From the NCBI GenBank assembly GCA_948614045.1, contig CAPFSK010000001.1, positions 1 to 64,000 of the forward strand: DNA of 64,000 nt, given 5' to 3'. The stretch's first letter is position 1, and every line of letters begins with the position of its first letter. This stretch comes from an uncultured Candidatus Saccharibacteria bacterium. Its GTDB lineage: Bacteria; Patescibacteriota; Saccharimonadia; Saccharimonadales; Saccharimonadaceae. Positions 16,335-26,146 of this stretch are shown here, in pieces. Below the pieces are notes generated by a model. That model searched no databases, was not told the origin of the DNA, and saw only the letters and a list, made by a program, of their open reading frames with translations. The translations under genes and the position numbers were made by a program.

Positions 16335-17663
16335 ATGAGAGAAGTCATTAAACTGGATGCAAAAAAGATACTGCCTGTCCAAAGGAAACGCGTAGCGGCT
16401 TACGTGCGCGTATCCTCCGGCAAAGACGCACAGCTCCATTCCCTGTCCGCCCAGATTAGTTATTACAATAATTATATCGGTAGCAGGGGCGACTGGGAGC
16501 TTGCCGGGATCTATGCGGATGAGGCGATGACCGGCACAAAAGATAACCGTCCCGAGTTCCAGAAAATGCTGGCAGACTGCCGGGCTGGGAAAATTGACAT
16601 GGTAATTGCCAAATCTATTACACGTTTAGCGCGGAACACGGTAACGCTGCTGGAAACTGCCCGCGGGCTGAAGGCACTTGGGATTGACGTTTATTTTGAG
16701 AAAGAAAATATCCATACCTTAAGCACAGACGGCGAACTGATGCTGACACTCCTGGCTTCATTCGCGCAAGAGGAAAGCCGGTCGGTCTCGGAGAACATGA
16801 AGTGGCGCATTAAAAAGAAGTTCGAGCAGGGTTATTCCACATATATCGATATGTATGGCTACCGTTTTCTGGACAATACCCTGCAGGTAGTTCCAGAAGA
16901 AGCCAGGGTCATACAGCAGATTTTTGCGGATTACCTTTCCGGCATGGGAAAAGCTGCCATCGCTAAAAAACTAAACCGTCAGAATATCCCGGCCAAATCC
17001 GGAAATTTATGGCGCGGAGCTACTGTTCGCGACATCCTGGCAAACGAAAAATATACGGGCGACCTGCTTTTACAGAAGTTTTACCGTTTAGACCACATCA
17101 GTAAAAAGAATGCCAGAAACCACGGAGAGCGTCCAATGTACCATGTGAGCGACTGCCATGAAGCGATTATCGACAAAGTTACTTTTGCGAAGGTGCAGGA
17201 AGAGATACGGCGGCGCAAAAGTAGAGCCACGCAATCTGAGGCGCACCATGGAGGTTATTTGTTTACCGGCTTCATCCGTTGCGGTCAATGCGGCAGGAAA
17301 TTTTGCCGAAGGATTAGTAACCGGAATACAAAATACGCAAAACCCGTATGGACGTGTTCCTTGTTTAACGAAATTGGAAAGTCTGCATGCCTCTCCAAAC
17401 AGATTCCGGAGGAGATTTTAATAGCTAAAACCACAGAAGCGCTGGGATTTAGCGATTGGAACCAGGAAGACTTATGTCAGCAGATTAAGGAAATAAAAGC
17501 AATGAAAAATAATACTTTAGTTTATGAATTTTGGGATGGCCGCACGGAAGAAATCCACTGGCAGAACCGTTCCCGGCGGGAAAGCTGGACGGAAGAAATG
17601 AAGCAGAGGGCACGCGAGCGTGAAATGGAAAGGCAGAAAAAGATAAAGGAGGAAGGCAGATAA
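16335..17663 (+). CDS. Large serine recombinase
   Basis: 442 aa. Resolvase domain with catalytic serine in AAYVRVSSGKDAQ. The Arg-containing IAKSITRLARN and SFAQEESRSVSENMKW helix follow, then the Recombinase domain (LSGMGKAAIAKKLNRQNIP...ILANEKYTGDLLLQKFY) and a zinc ribbon (CGQCGRKFCRR...WTCS). It would integrate and excise the element by site-specific exchange. Its TAA overlaps the ATG of a second recombinase, a common paired arrangement at the end of such elements. Confidence 0.93.
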   Translation: MREVIKLDAKKILPVQRKRVAAYVRVSSGKDAQLHSLSAQISYYNNYIGSRGDWELAGIYADEAMTGTKDNRPEFQKMLADCRAGKIDMVIAKSITRLARNTVTLLETARGLKALGIDVYFEKENIHTLSTDGELMLTLLASFAQEESRSVSENMKWRIKKKFEQGYSTYIDMYGYRFLDNTLQVVPEEARVIQQIFADYLSGMGKAAIAKKLNRQNIPAKSGNLWRGATVRDILANEKYTGDLLLQKFYRLDHISKKNARNHGERPMYHVSDCHEAIIDKVTFAKVQEEIRRRKSRATQSEAHHGGYLFTGFIRCGQCGRKFCRRISNRNTKYAKPVWTCSLFNEIGKSACLSKQIPEEILIAKTTEALGFSDWNQEDLCQQIKEIKAMKNNTLVYEFWDGRTEEIHWQNRSRRESWTEEMKQRAREREMERQKKIKEEGR

Positions 17664-19294
17664 TGGCAACACCCGTAAGGAATGTGCAAAAAATAGAAAG
17701 CAGGAACAGCTTAAATCCGGCTGCGCCAACCGTGGAACATCAGAAACGGCGGGTGGCGGCTTATGCCCGTGTATCCACAGACTCGGATGAGCAGCTGTCC
17801 AGCTATGAAGCGCAGGTGGATTTTTATACCAGGCACATCCAAAGTAACCCGGAATGGGAGTTTGTAAACGTATATACGGATGAAGGCATTTCCGGTACAA
17901 ATACCAAAAAACGCGAGGGCTTTAACCGGATGGTCGCCGATGCGCTGGATGGCAGGATTGATTTAATCCTCACTAAGTCTATCAGCCGATTTGCCCGTAA
18001 TACGGTGGATACGTTAACCACTGTCCGTAAGCTGAAAGAGAAGAATGTGGAAGTTTATTTTGAAAAGGAAAACATTTACACCCTGGACGCCAAGGGCGAG
18101 ATGATGATTACCATTATGAGCAGCCTGGCGCAGGAGGAAAGCCGTTCCATCTCTGAGAATGTGACTTGGGGAAAACGCCGCAGCATGGAAGAAGGCAAAT
18201 TCTCCCTTGCCTATAAATGCTTCCTGGGCTATGAGAAAGGTGAGGATGGGCTGCCCCAAATTGTGGAGGAAGAAGCTCGAATTGTCCGCAAAATTTATCA
18301 GATGTTTTTGGATGGCAAAACTGTCCGCACAATTGCTGATTACCTTACCGGGCAGGGGATTCCGACGCCAAGGGGTAAGGAAAAATGGCCTGTTTCTACC
18401 ATCATAAGCATTCTCACTAACGAAAAATATAAAGGTGATGCACTGCTCCAGAAAACCTACACTGCTGATTTCTTAACTAAGAAAAGCAAAAAGAACCACG
18501 GTGAAGTACCACAGTACTATATTAAGGATTCTCATCCGGCAATTATAGACCCGGCCACCTTCGACTTGGTACAACAGGAAATGGAACGGCGGCGTCCGAA
18601 CCGGCGACAGCTGCACAAAAGCAGCCCATTCAACGCTAAAATCATCTGCGGGCAATGTGGCAGTTATTATGGGCGGAAAGTCTGGCATAGCAACTCCAAG
18701 TACCGCAAACAAATCTGGCGATGTAACCGCAAATACGAGGCGGAAACAGTATGTGACACCCCTAACATAGATGTGTCCATTCTGGAAGCAGCTTTCGTGA
18801 AAGCGTTTAGCCAAATGCTAAGTGATAAAGAACAACACATTGTCCGGTTAGAAAAAATGCTGCCAATACTGGCGAATGTCAGCGACTTAGAAAAACAACT
18901 GGATGAAGCGCAAAATCGGCACGCAGAGTTAATGAGCGCACTCCGACGCTACATGGAAGAGAATACTCGTCAAATCCAGAATCAGGCGGAATATAATCGC
19001 CGATTCTCGGAGCAGGATGCGGAATGCAAAAGAGCCGAGGAACAAATCACACAGTTAAAGGAAGAGATTTTAGCACAATCTGGCAAAAAAGAGCAAATTA
19101 GCCGCTGCCTTGAGGAGCTGCGCAAATGTGTGGATACCATAGAAGAATTTGACCTTGGTCTTTGGAATTCTATGGTTGAATCCGTGACAGTATACGCCGA
19201 CAAGAGGCTGGTGTTCCTGTTCCGTGACGAAACAAAAGTCACTGTGCAGATGCCGATACCACAGAAAAAAGTACCTTATAATAATGCAGAATAG
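17663..19294 (+). CDS. Large serine recombinase with C-terminal coiled coil
   Basis: 543 aa. Catalytic serine in AAYARVSTDSDEQ; LTKSISRFARNTVDTL, SSLAQEESRSISENVTW, Recombinase domain (ILTNEKYKGDALLQKTY), zinc ribbon (CGQCGSYYGRK...WRCN) and a long coiled coil (~370-500) used for att-site choice. Overlaps the preceding recombinase by one base. Family members act as integrase or excisionase-assisted pairs. Intact throughout. Confidence 0.93.
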   Translation: MATPVRNVQKIESRNSLNPAAPTVEHQKRRVAAYARVSTDSDEQLSSYEAQVDFYTRHIQSNPEWEFVNVYTDEGISGTNTKKREGFNRMVADALDGRIDLILTKSISRFARNTVDTLTTVRKLKEKNVEVYFEKENIYTLDAKGEMMITIMSSLAQEESRSISENVTWGKRRSMEEGKFSLAYKCFLGYEKGEDGLPQIVEEEARIVRKIYQMFLDGKTVRTIADYLTGQGIPTPRGKEKWPVSTIISILTNEKYKGDALLQKTYTADFLTKKSKKNHGEVPQYYIKDSHPAIIDPATFDLVQQEMERRRPNRRQLHKSSPFNAKIICGQCGSYYGRKVWHSNSKYRKQIWRCNRKYEAETVCDTPNIDVSILEAAFVKAFSQMLSDKEQHIVRLEKMLPILANVSDLEKQLDEAQNRHAELMSALRRYMEENTRQIQNQAEYNRRFSEQDAECKRAEEQITQLKEEILAQSGKKEQISRCLEELRKCVDTIEEFDLGLWNSMVESVTVYADKRLVFLFRDETKVTVQMPIPQKKVPYNNAE

Positions 19295-19317
19295 CTGCAA
19301 GTAACTTAACAAATATG

Positions 19318-19345
19318 AAGCCCGCAGATGAATCTGTGGGCTTTT
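19318..19345 (+). terminator. Rho-independent terminator
   Basis: AAGCCCGCAGA and TCTGTGGGCTT pair (one G-U), followed by TTG. Ends the recombinase operon. Confidence 0.75.
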
Positions 19346-19379
19346 GCATCTAATAAATTTACTATACAAGTTACTGTTG

Positions 19380-19407
19380 TTGACAATGTCAATGAATTAT
19401 TTATAAT
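19380..19407 (+). promoter_or_regulatory. Promoter giving a leaderless transcript
   Basis: TTGACA (19380-19385), 16-bp spacer, TATAAT (19402-19407), then six bases and the ATG at 19414. The spacing places the transcript start at or next to the start codon. Confidence 0.7.
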
Positions 19408-19413
19408 CAGGAT

Positions 19414-19806
19414 ATGTCGCAAGAACAAGGTCTCCAAGAGGGTTGGCTGTATGCAATCACTGAGAATGCTAATGGGAGTCAAAATGGCCAGTATTATGTT
19501 TTTTATGATAATGATATCTATGAAGATCGCTTGTTAGATATCGAGCTGCCTAACCCAAATATGGACATATCGGAAATCCTTGCACAATATGATAATATAC
19601 GGGTTCTTGAAACTAAAATTATTGACAAATTCAAGGATGATGAAGACCAAAGCTATATCTATATAGTTTACGCGACTATTACTACCAAAATGCCAGATGC
19701 AAAAACTGTTTCTACGACAGAGCTGAAAAAAGTTATTGATAATTCTAGCGTCTTAAGTAATACAGTTAAACGACATTTGCTCGCAAGTATTAAAGATTAT
19801 AATTGA
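19414..19806 (+). CDS. Hypothetical protein
   Basis: 130 aa, leaderless start like chromosomal genes in this window, which suggests it was long resident in this host lineage. Soluble, acidic, with strand-rich N-terminal half (GWLYAITENANGSQNGQYYV) and a helical C-terminus. It lies after the recombinases, where accessory cargo is common. No family recognised. Confidence 0.55.
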   Translation: MSQEQGLQEGWLYAITENANGSQNGQYYVFYDNDIYEDRLLDIELPNPNMDISEILAQYDNIRVLETKIIDKFKDDEDQSYIYIVYATITTKMPDAKTVSTTELKKVIDNSSVLSNTVKRHLLASIKDYN

Positions 19807-19822
19807 ATACTTAGGGCGGTAG

Positions 19823-20980
19823 TCAGTGCCCTGGTCCAGTATATTGCCCTCTGTCTTCCTCGACATAACCAGGGCCTTCACGTTTGGGCCCATAATGGTT
19901 ATGATTCCTATGTCCATCTTTGTATTTCTTATCAAAAAATTTTTTTGTTTGGCCAACATTGTCCGCGATTAGAGTATGCCCCTCATTTTTCCCCATACCA
20001 AATTTTACTAATACGGGTTGGTCTCCGATCGTGCCGCCATACAGATCCGTCCAGCCATCTTTTTCGCCAGTAAAGTTTTGTTTTCCATGCTCCTCCATTG
20101 GCATGCGCTTGTAAGTGATTTTTCCTGATGAATCCATGGAAATATGACCGTGCCACAAACCGTCTTTCTCCATCAAGCCGCCAAAATAGAAATTTATTGT
20201 CCCATCTGCTTCCTTAACTACTTTGCACTCTTTTCGATAAGCGTATGGGATATCGGCTTTTTCCATTAAAGTTTCGTCATTTCTCTGTCTTGTCCTTTGC
20301 TCGTTTTTTCTGTTCTCTAATGCAGAGCGAAAAGCAGACGCCTTTCGCTTATACTCTTCGTTCAGTGCCTTAAACTCAGAATGCAGGCGCTCGCGTTCGG
20401 CCTTCGCGGATTTGAATTTCGCTTCTATCGGCTTATGCGCCGACTTAGCATCCTCAAATTTATTTTTAGCACTAGTGAAGCTCGAAGAATCTGTTTTGCC
20501 GCCATATGCTTCAGCATGGGTTCTTGCATTCTTTACTTCTTGACCTAAACGACCAATCTGAGCATTGACGCTTTTAAGCTGGGATTGATAATCTTTTCCT
20601 TCATTAGAATATATTTTAGCATCGGCTTTATTTCCATAATTGTAGGCATCCGATGCTCGATCAAAGGCATTTTTCATATTACTGTAAAGAGAATCGGCTT
20701 GCACTTTTAGGTAAGTTATCTGAGAATTGTTGTTATCCCGGATGCGTTTATACTCACTCCAAACGTTATCATTATTTCTGCGAGTGTATTGGCGCTCATC
20801 GTAAGCCCGGTTCATTTCATTTCTCGCAATAGTTACTTTATTCCATGACGCCTGTTGCTCCTGATATGCCGCATCTGTTCGTTTCTTAGCTTCTTGATAC
20901 CGTTTGTAGGCTTCCTGTTTTCTATTAAAAGCAACATTCTCTTCTGATTTTAATCTATCCAATTCACTATTACTCATCAT
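19823..20980 (-). CDS. Coiled-coil protein with DUF1771-like segment
   Basis: 385 aa. Residues ~1-240 are almost entirely coiled coil and very rich in Lys/Arg/Glu/Asn. Within it, ADSLYSNMKNAFDRASDAYN with ADAKIYSNEGKDYQ resembles the DUF1771 helical hairpin. The C-terminal ~130 residues are a separate beta-rich domain (FYFGGLMEKDGLWHGHISMD, then SGKITYKRMP) ending in a His/Gly/Arg-rich tail. No signal peptide. Such two-part proteins may be effectors, but there is no direct evidence here. Confidence 0.55.
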   Translation of the reverse strand: MMSNSELDRLKSEENVAFNRKQEAYKRYQEAKKRTDAAYQEQQASWNKVTIARNEMNRAYDERQYTRRNNDNVWSEYKRIRDNNNSQITYLKVQADSLYSNMKNAFDRASDAYNYGNKADAKIYSNEGKDYQSQLKSVNAQIGRLGQEVKNARTHAEAYGGKTDSSSFTSAKNKFEDAKSAHKPIEAKFKSAKAERERLHSEFKALNEEYKRKASAFRSALENRKNEQRTRQRNDETLMEKADIPYAYRKECKVVKEADGTINFYFGGLMEKDGLWHGHISMDSSGKITYKRMPMEEHGKQNFTGEKDGWTDLYGGTIGDQPVLVKFGMGKNEGHTLIADNVGQTKKFFDKKYKDGHRNHNHYGPKREGPGYVEEDRGQYTGPGH

Positions 20981-21166
20981 TCATGGCACCAGCCTTCCCA
21001 AGAATATAAATGTGCAAAATTACTATTCTGGGTACTATAATAACATAATCTGACAAAATAATCAAACATATGGGATTATATAACAATAATCAATTCCACG
21101 AAAAAACTACTTGATTTTATTTCGCATCGGAGTGATTAATGGTGTGTAAAGTAAAAAAGGAGCAAC

Positions 21167-21628
21167 ATGGCTAACAATGTATTAAACCGGATTAAAATTA
21201 AGGGCGGCAAGGGCGATATCGCCAATTTCCTGCAAAAATGTCCAATAGACGATAAAGGAGAAAAAGTATTCTCTTTTAACCGGTTTATCCCTATGCCGGA
21301 AAATCCCATCCCAAACTGGTACGACTGGAGCATGGAGCATTGGGGAACAAAATGGGACGCACGCGATAGTGCGGTTATAGAACTGGATGATGGTGACTTA
21401 GAACTTATATTTATCTCCCCATGGTCTTGCCCGCTTATCGGTTTGAAAGAAGTATCAAAATTATTCCCGAACCTTGTTTTTGAAGGCGGATATGCATGCG
21501 AGTTTATCCCATCGGATTGCGGAAGGATTCATATCAAAAATGGTATTCTTAAGGAAGAGGACATGGAAGGTGATGTGGATTTTGCCTGTAGTATATGGGG
21601 CGAAGACCCTGCGGAGTGGCAGGAATAA
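21167..21628 (+). CDS. YubB/Api92-like ferredoxin-fold protein
   Basis: 153 aa; ATG behind AAAGGAG. The block FNRFIPMPEN...WYDWSMEHWGTKWDA followed by IFISPWSCPLIGLKEVSKLFPNLVFEGGYAC fits the YubB/DUF1281 family found on plasmids and phages. Its biochemical role is unknown. It stands alone with its own ribosome-binding site near the right end of the first element. Confidence 0.75.
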   Translation: MANNVLNRIKIKGGKGDIANFLQKCPIDDKGEKVFSFNRFIPMPENPIPNWYDWSMEHWGTKWDARDSAVIELDDGDLELIFISPWSCPLIGLKEVSKLFPNLVFEGGYACEFIPSDCGRIHIKNGILKEEDMEGDVDFACSIWGEDPAEWQE

Positions 21629-21738
21629 TAAACTCTTAGATTATCGATGGAGCGGCTGATGACTGCTCCATTTTTAGCATGAAAGTATTAAAAATAATGA
21701 AGTTATTTTTTTTACCATAGTTACACTGGTGTATAGCG

Positions 21739-21822
21739 GTGCAAATATAAAACAGTGTGACGTAATCGTGTAAAATGTGGTGCAACGAATTTATAGTGTA
21801 TCATCCGTGACGTGTAGACACA
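21739..21822. repeat. Left direct repeat (att-like), copy 1
   Basis: About 84 bp matching 26147-26231. The last ~60 bp are nearly identical, including TAATCGTGTAAAATGTGGTG and TCATCCGTGACGTGTAGACA. The two copies bound the helicase and third recombinase genes. The rest of the 21629-22204 gap has a terminator-like hairpin and no visible gene. Confidence 0.75.
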
Positions 21823-21841
21823 AGATAAGTGGACAACCTAT

Positions 21842-21877
21842 AACCCCTGTAAAACTGCGGTTTTCCGGGGTTGTTTT
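21842..21877 (+). terminator. Terminator-like hairpin
   Basis: AACCCC/GGGGTT encloses AAAAC/GTTTT, followed by GTTTT. It lies just inside the left repeat and could insulate the cargo from upstream transcription. Confidence 0.5.
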
Positions 21878-22204
21878 GGTATTATTGGTATGTAATTCAG
21901 GTCAAATTGAACCGTAATTTCGGTAGTGATTTTACGCGATGCACCTTCTTAGCTGATAGCTGATAGCTGTATTTTATTTGAGAGAGTGATTTTACACGTT
22001 TACACACGATTCGTGTGTTTTATTGTCTATCATTGACGGTTAGTATTACGGATTAAATATAAGATTAAATCTAAAGTCTCTGTGTATTCATGGCATTGAC
22101 TAATATATAAGGAGAGGTTATTATAATAGCAGCCTTATTGGCTTTAGGTGTTAAATGTTTTTGATATAGTTGGACTGTTATTGTGAAGATTGGAGGAAAT
22201 TAAA

Positions 22205-24796
22205 ATGGCTATTGATTTTTCTAGGCTAGTATCTTCAGTGGATCGGGCATCTGTTGAGCCGCGTGATATTTTTATGGCTCTTCCGAATAAAGATAAAAGT
22301 TATGGTTATCCTCGCGATGTGCAAACGGAAGTTTGGAAACAATGGTTTGATAGACGCAATGAGAAGAACATTATTATCAAAATGAATACTGGTAGTGGTA
22401 AGACTACTGTGGGGTTAACGATTTTGCAAAGTTGTTTGAATGAGGGCAAAGGCCCAGCTGTGTATGTCGTGCCAGATAACTATTTAGTATCTCAAGTGTG
22501 TTCGGAAGCACAGAAACTCGGCATACGTGTTGCATATGACGAATATGGTGAAACTGGACTTTGCACTAAAAAAGGCGAGGAAGATTATTTCTTTACGAAT
22601 AAAAAAGCCATTTTTGTCACGAGTATTCATAAACTTGTGAATGGCAAAAGTGTCTTTGGCTTACGGGCAAATGGTGGCAATGTGCAGATTGGTAGCATCA
22701 TTATCGACGATGTCCATGCCTGTATGAATATTATTGAGCAACAATATACTATACGGATTAAGCCAGGTAGCCCTGTATATTCTCAAATTGTTCAGCTTTT
22801 TAGTCGGCACCAAGAACTGAAAAAAAGTCAGACATTCTATAATATTACGGAGAACAAAGATCCGAATAGCAATGAGCTAATCCCATTTTGGATTTGGCAA
22901 AAAGATTGTGAAGAGATTCGTCGTTTGCTATTGGCTGCTGCAACTTCCGATGACGACGTTAAAGACATTACGCTGTTCAACCTACCGTTATTGACCGATT
23001 GCTGGCAGATTTGCAATTGCGTTCTTACTGCTAATAGTATTGAAATTACGCCCAAAGGTATACCAATCTCAAAAATTGCAAGTTTTGAACAGGCCGAAAG
23101 GCGAATATTTATGAGTGCTACATTGTCGGACGATAGCGTTTTTGTCTCGACGATGGGCCTCAAGGAGAATGACGTCTCAAATATTATTACGCCAGAAAAA
23201 GCAAATGATATAGGGGAGAGACTTCTTCTTTTTCCAAAACATCTAAACGCCTCACTCGATGATAATGCTGTTAAGAATGAGCTTGCGAAGATCGCTTTAA
23301 AATATAACGTCGTAGTCATTGTACCATCTTTTGAGCGGGCATTATTCTGGCAAGATCTATCGGAACAGATACCTATTCAAACGCTGTCGTCTCGTGATAA
23401 AAACATCGAGAGCGGAATACAATTGCTTAAACAAGGGGGATTTAAAGGAATCACTATTTTAGTGAATAAATATGATGGCGTTGATCTGCCGGAAGATGCT
23501 TGCCGCTTCCTGGTTATTGATGGGCTACCAACTATGCGAAGTGAGTATGACATTACGATTCATAATATAAATCCAAATGACAAACGCATCTGCAGGGAAC
23601 TCATTCAAAAGATTGAACAAGGGATGGGGCGTGGCGTACGGTCAAATAGCGATTACTGTGTAGTTGTGTTAATGGGTAGTAAGTTGGCTAATACCTTAGT
23701 TAATCAAAAGAGCGGAGATGAATTTTTTAGCAAAGCGACTCTCGAACAATACAATATATCTAGGCAATTATGGGATCAGCTAATGAGTGCCAGTGATGCG
23801 CCTACCATTGAAGAGATATTTGAGCTTGCGGATTATGTTCTCAGAAGAGATCCGAATTGGATATCCACCAGTAGGAATATGCTAGCCTCTGTAGAATATA
23901 ATAGAACTGCTAATATAGATCGTACAACGGTCGCTGCTCATAAGGCTTTTGATAAGGCATGTATTGGGCAATATGACGAGGCTTTCGGCATCCTTGAAGA
24001 TGAGAAAAACCAGAATGCCGCTCTTGATGATAAATCTAAAGGGTTTCTCATGCAACAGATGGCCGAATATAAAAATTTTATCAATCCCGTCCAAGCGCAA
24101 GAAATTCTTTTGTCTGGATTAAAACTGAACCCGGCTATACTAAAACCAGTTGATGGCATCCGACACGGCAAGCTGAGTAGTTTTTCCGGCAAACAGGGAG
24201 TAAACGTTGCTAAATTTATCAGTGATAATAATTTCGATAGTCTAAATGACTATATGATATATGTCGAGTCGGTGTTAGATGATTTGGTATTTAGAGAGAG
24301 TACAGCTGATACTTTTGAAAGCGCCATTAAAAGTGTTGCGTCTATTCTCGGCATACAATCGTCACGACCGGAGAAGGAAGGTGCCCTTGGAGGACCGGAC
24401 AACTTATGGGCCATTGATAATTTGAGATATTTTGTCATTGAGTGTAAGAATGGAGTGAAACCTAGCACAACAGAAATTTCTAAATCCGACTGCGCACAAT
24501 TGCTTAGCTCAATACAATGGTTCGAGAATTTATATGCGGGCAATAGCTATAGCTGTTGCCCTATAATCGTACACCGAGCAACCAAGTTTGATGATCATGC
24601 TTCCCCTGCCCCTCGCATGCGTATTATGACGGCGGAACTGTTGGAAAAGTTTAAGACCGCCGTAAGATCTTTTGCCCAAAATATCGTAAGCGACAAAAAG
24701 GTTACCGATGACTCTAATGAGTTACAGAGATTGCTTGTTCATTATAAGCTTACTGGAGAAGCTATTGTTGATAGTTATACCATTAGGGCACGGTAA
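22205..24796 (+). CDS. Superfamily 2 helicase fused to a PD-(D/E)xK-like nuclease domain
   Basis: 863 aa; ATG at 22205 behind TTGGAGG. Motif I MNTGSGKTTVG, Ia VYVVPDNYL, II IIDDVHA (a DDVH variant of DEAH), III MSATLSDD, VI IEQGMGRGVRS. After a helical middle region the C-terminal ~200 residues carry GPDNLWAIDN and YFVIECKNG, the D...ExK layout of a restriction-type nuclease. It is the only cargo of a small mobile element, which fits a single-gene anti-phage or anti-plasmid system, but that is inference. Family membership beyond SF2 is not assigned. Confidence 0.75.
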   Translation: MAIDFSRLVSSVDRASVEPRDIFMALPNKDKSYGYPRDVQTEVWKQWFDRRNEKNIIIKMNTGSGKTTVGLTILQSCLNEGKGPAVYVVPDNYLVSQVCSEAQKLGIRVAYDEYGETGLCTKKGEEDYFFTNKKAIFVTSIHKLVNGKSVFGLRANGGNVQIGSIIIDDVHACMNIIEQQYTIRIKPGSPVYSQIVQLFSRHQELKKSQTFYNITENKDPNSNELIPFWIWQKDCEEIRRLLLAAATSDDDVKDITLFNLPLLTDCWQICNCVLTANSIEITPKGIPISKIASFEQAERRIFMSATLSDDSVFVSTMGLKENDVSNIITPEKANDIGERLLLFPKHLNASLDDNAVKNELAKIALKYNVVVIVPSFERALFWQDLSEQIPIQTLSSRDKNIESGIQLLKQGGFKGITILVNKYDGVDLPEDACRFLVIDGLPTMRSEYDITIHNINPNDKRICRELIQKIEQGMGRGVRSNSDYCVVVLMGSKLANTLVNQKSGDEFFSKATLEQYNISRQLWDQLMSASDAPTIEEIFELADYVLRRDPNWISTSRNMLASVEYNRTANIDRTTVAAHKAFDKACIGQYDEAFGILEDEKNQNAALDDKSKGFLMQQMAEYKNFINPVQAQEILLSGLKLNPAILKPVDGIRHGKLSSFSGKQGVNVAKFISDNNFDSLNDYMIYVESVLDDLVFRESTADTFESAIKSVASILGIQSSRPEKEGALGGPDNLWAIDNLRYFVIECKNGVKPSTTEISKSDCAQLLSSIQWFENLYAGNSYSCCPIIVHRATKFDDHASPAPRMRIMTAELLEKFKTAVRSFAQNIVSDKKVTDDSNELQRLLVHYKLTGEAIVDSYTIRAR

Positions 24797-24885
24797 ATCT
24801 CCTGATCTTTTAATTGCGCTGGACATTCTCCCCATTCAGAGCTATTCTTGTTCTAGGCTAGAGATCGATAAAGGAGAAAACAGAC

Positions 24886-25254
24886 ATGAACCCAAACTCA
24901 GAACAGAAAAGAATTGCTTTTGGCTATAATCGTAATAGCAAGAATGAGATTGTAATTCATCCGGGTCAAGCCGCTGCCGTCAAGTTGATTTTTGATTACT
25001 ATCTGGAAGGCTGCAGCATGGCCAAGATCAAAGAGAACCTAGAGAGCATGGGCATACCCTCTCCACTTAACGGAAAGAAATGGAGTAAGCAGACTTTAGC
25101 AAATATCCTGTCTAATCCACACTATCTTGGCGATGAGCTTTATCCTACAATAGTATCAGAAGAACAATATAATCTGGCTCAAACCAAGAAACGGGAGCAT
25201 ATTGGCAGGAACGGCAAAACTAAAAAGACCGATCGTTCGGGAGGCAAGACTTAA
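24886..25254 (+). CDS. Small recombinase-domain accessory protein
   Basis: 122 aa; ATG behind AAAGGAG. It contains only the Recombinase (DNA-binding) part (AVKLIFDYYLEGCSMAKIKENLESMGIPSP...ILSNPHYLGDELYP) and lacks the catalytic resolvase domain. Stand-alone proteins of this sort precede larger recombinases at the ends of Tn4451/ICE-type elements. It overlaps the next reading frame by about 53 bp. Confidence 0.75.
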   Translation: MNPNSEQKRIAFGYNRNSKNEIVIHPGQAAAVKLIFDYYLEGCSMAKIKENLESMGIPSPLNGKKWSKQTLANILSNPHYLGDELYPTIVSEEQYNLAQTKKREHIGRNGKTKKTDRSGGKT

Positions 25255-26131
25255 GCCGCCCCTTCCGCTACGCCCACTTAGAGTTGCAGCTTATTGTCGC
25301 GTAAGCAGTAAGCATAACGAACAGTTAAGCAGCTTGGAGAATCAAGCTGCTTATTATATGGGGATTATAACCGGTAACCATAATTGGATGTTAATCGGCA
25401 TCTTTGCTGACAAAAGAACGGCTCGAACCATACGACAACGCGCTCAATTCCAAGAGTTACTAAGACTTTGTCGTGAACGTCAGATTGATTTAATACTTAC
25501 TAAGTCGATAAAACGATTTAGTCGGAATACACTGGAATTCCTAGAAACTTGCTATGAGTTAAAGTCTCTGGGGGTGGAAGTATATTTTGAGCTGGAGAAC
25601 CTTTATCTAAGCAATCCTACCTCAATGTTGCTTCTGACTATATTTGCTAGTTTAGCGCAAGCTGAGAGTGAAAATCTAAGTGCTGATATACGGTGGGGGA
25701 TTCGTCATGGGTTTGAGGATGGTAGCTCTGGCTTTATAGATAAACCTTGTTATGGATATAGAAAATCCAAAAACGGTAGCTTATCTATCTATGAACCCGA
25801 AGCCGAGGTAGTACGGCAGGTCTATCGTTGGAGGATCAACGGATACTCTTTGCGAAAAATCGCAAATCTTCTACAAGAGAGGAGCATTGTTGCGCCAAAA
25901 GGCGGCAAGTGTTAGGGCGCAGAAACGCTTAATAAACTTCTTCATAATGAGAAATATACTGGGAATGTAATGTTGCAGAAGACATATGTACCGGACACAC
26001 TAACTGGTAAACAGAGATATAATAACGGGCAGATGGCAAAGTATTATGTAGAAAATACACATCCTGAAATTATCACAAAAACGATGTTTAACAAAGCGAA
26101 TAGGCTTTCTTATCGCCACAAGGTAGAATAA
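25202..26131 (+). pseudogene. Large serine recombinase, interrupted by TAG and 3' truncated
   Basis: The frame opens at a TTG (25202). It has the resolvase domain with catalytic serine (AAYCRVSSKHNEQ), LTKSIKRFSRNTLEFL and SLAQAESENLSADIRW. A TAG at 25913-25915 stops it at PKGGKC. The same frame continues without shift for 72 codons (GAETLNKLLHNEKYTGNVML) to a TAA at 26129-26131. A Trp codon would be expected at the TAG position, so a TGG-to-TAG change is likely. The zinc ribbon and coiled coil are missing altogether. Probably inactive. Confidence 0.75.
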
Positions 26132-26146
26132 TGATTGGTGCATTAT

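Larger units (their letters stand above)
450..21822. mobile_element. Integrative/mobilizable element with tandem serine recombinases (left end uncertain)
   Basis: The region holds element-type genes: methyltransferases, a VirD4/TraG-like ATPase, a replication-relaxation protein, DUF5049/DUF4314 proteins, an amidoligase and GGCT, and two large serine recombinases. There is no recognisable relaxase and no VirB-type channel gene, so it may be mobilizable rather than self-transferable. The right border is taken as the direct repeat at 21739-21822, which recurs at 26147-26231. The left border is not marked by any repeat I can see; it lies somewhere between cassette A and the gene at 484-1095. Genes from 19.4 kb on could instead be host DNA. 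Confidence 0.55.

Noticed and set aside
450..21822. Prophage
   Set aside because: Methyltransferases and sigma-like proteins could suggest it, but no capsid, portal, terminase, tail or lysis gene is present; the TraG-like ATPase and replication-relaxation protein point to a transferable element.
25202..26131. Stop-codon recoding (TAG read as an amino acid)
   Set aside because: Other long genes in the window end normally and carry no internal TAG; a single nonsense mutation in a decaying recombinase is simpler.
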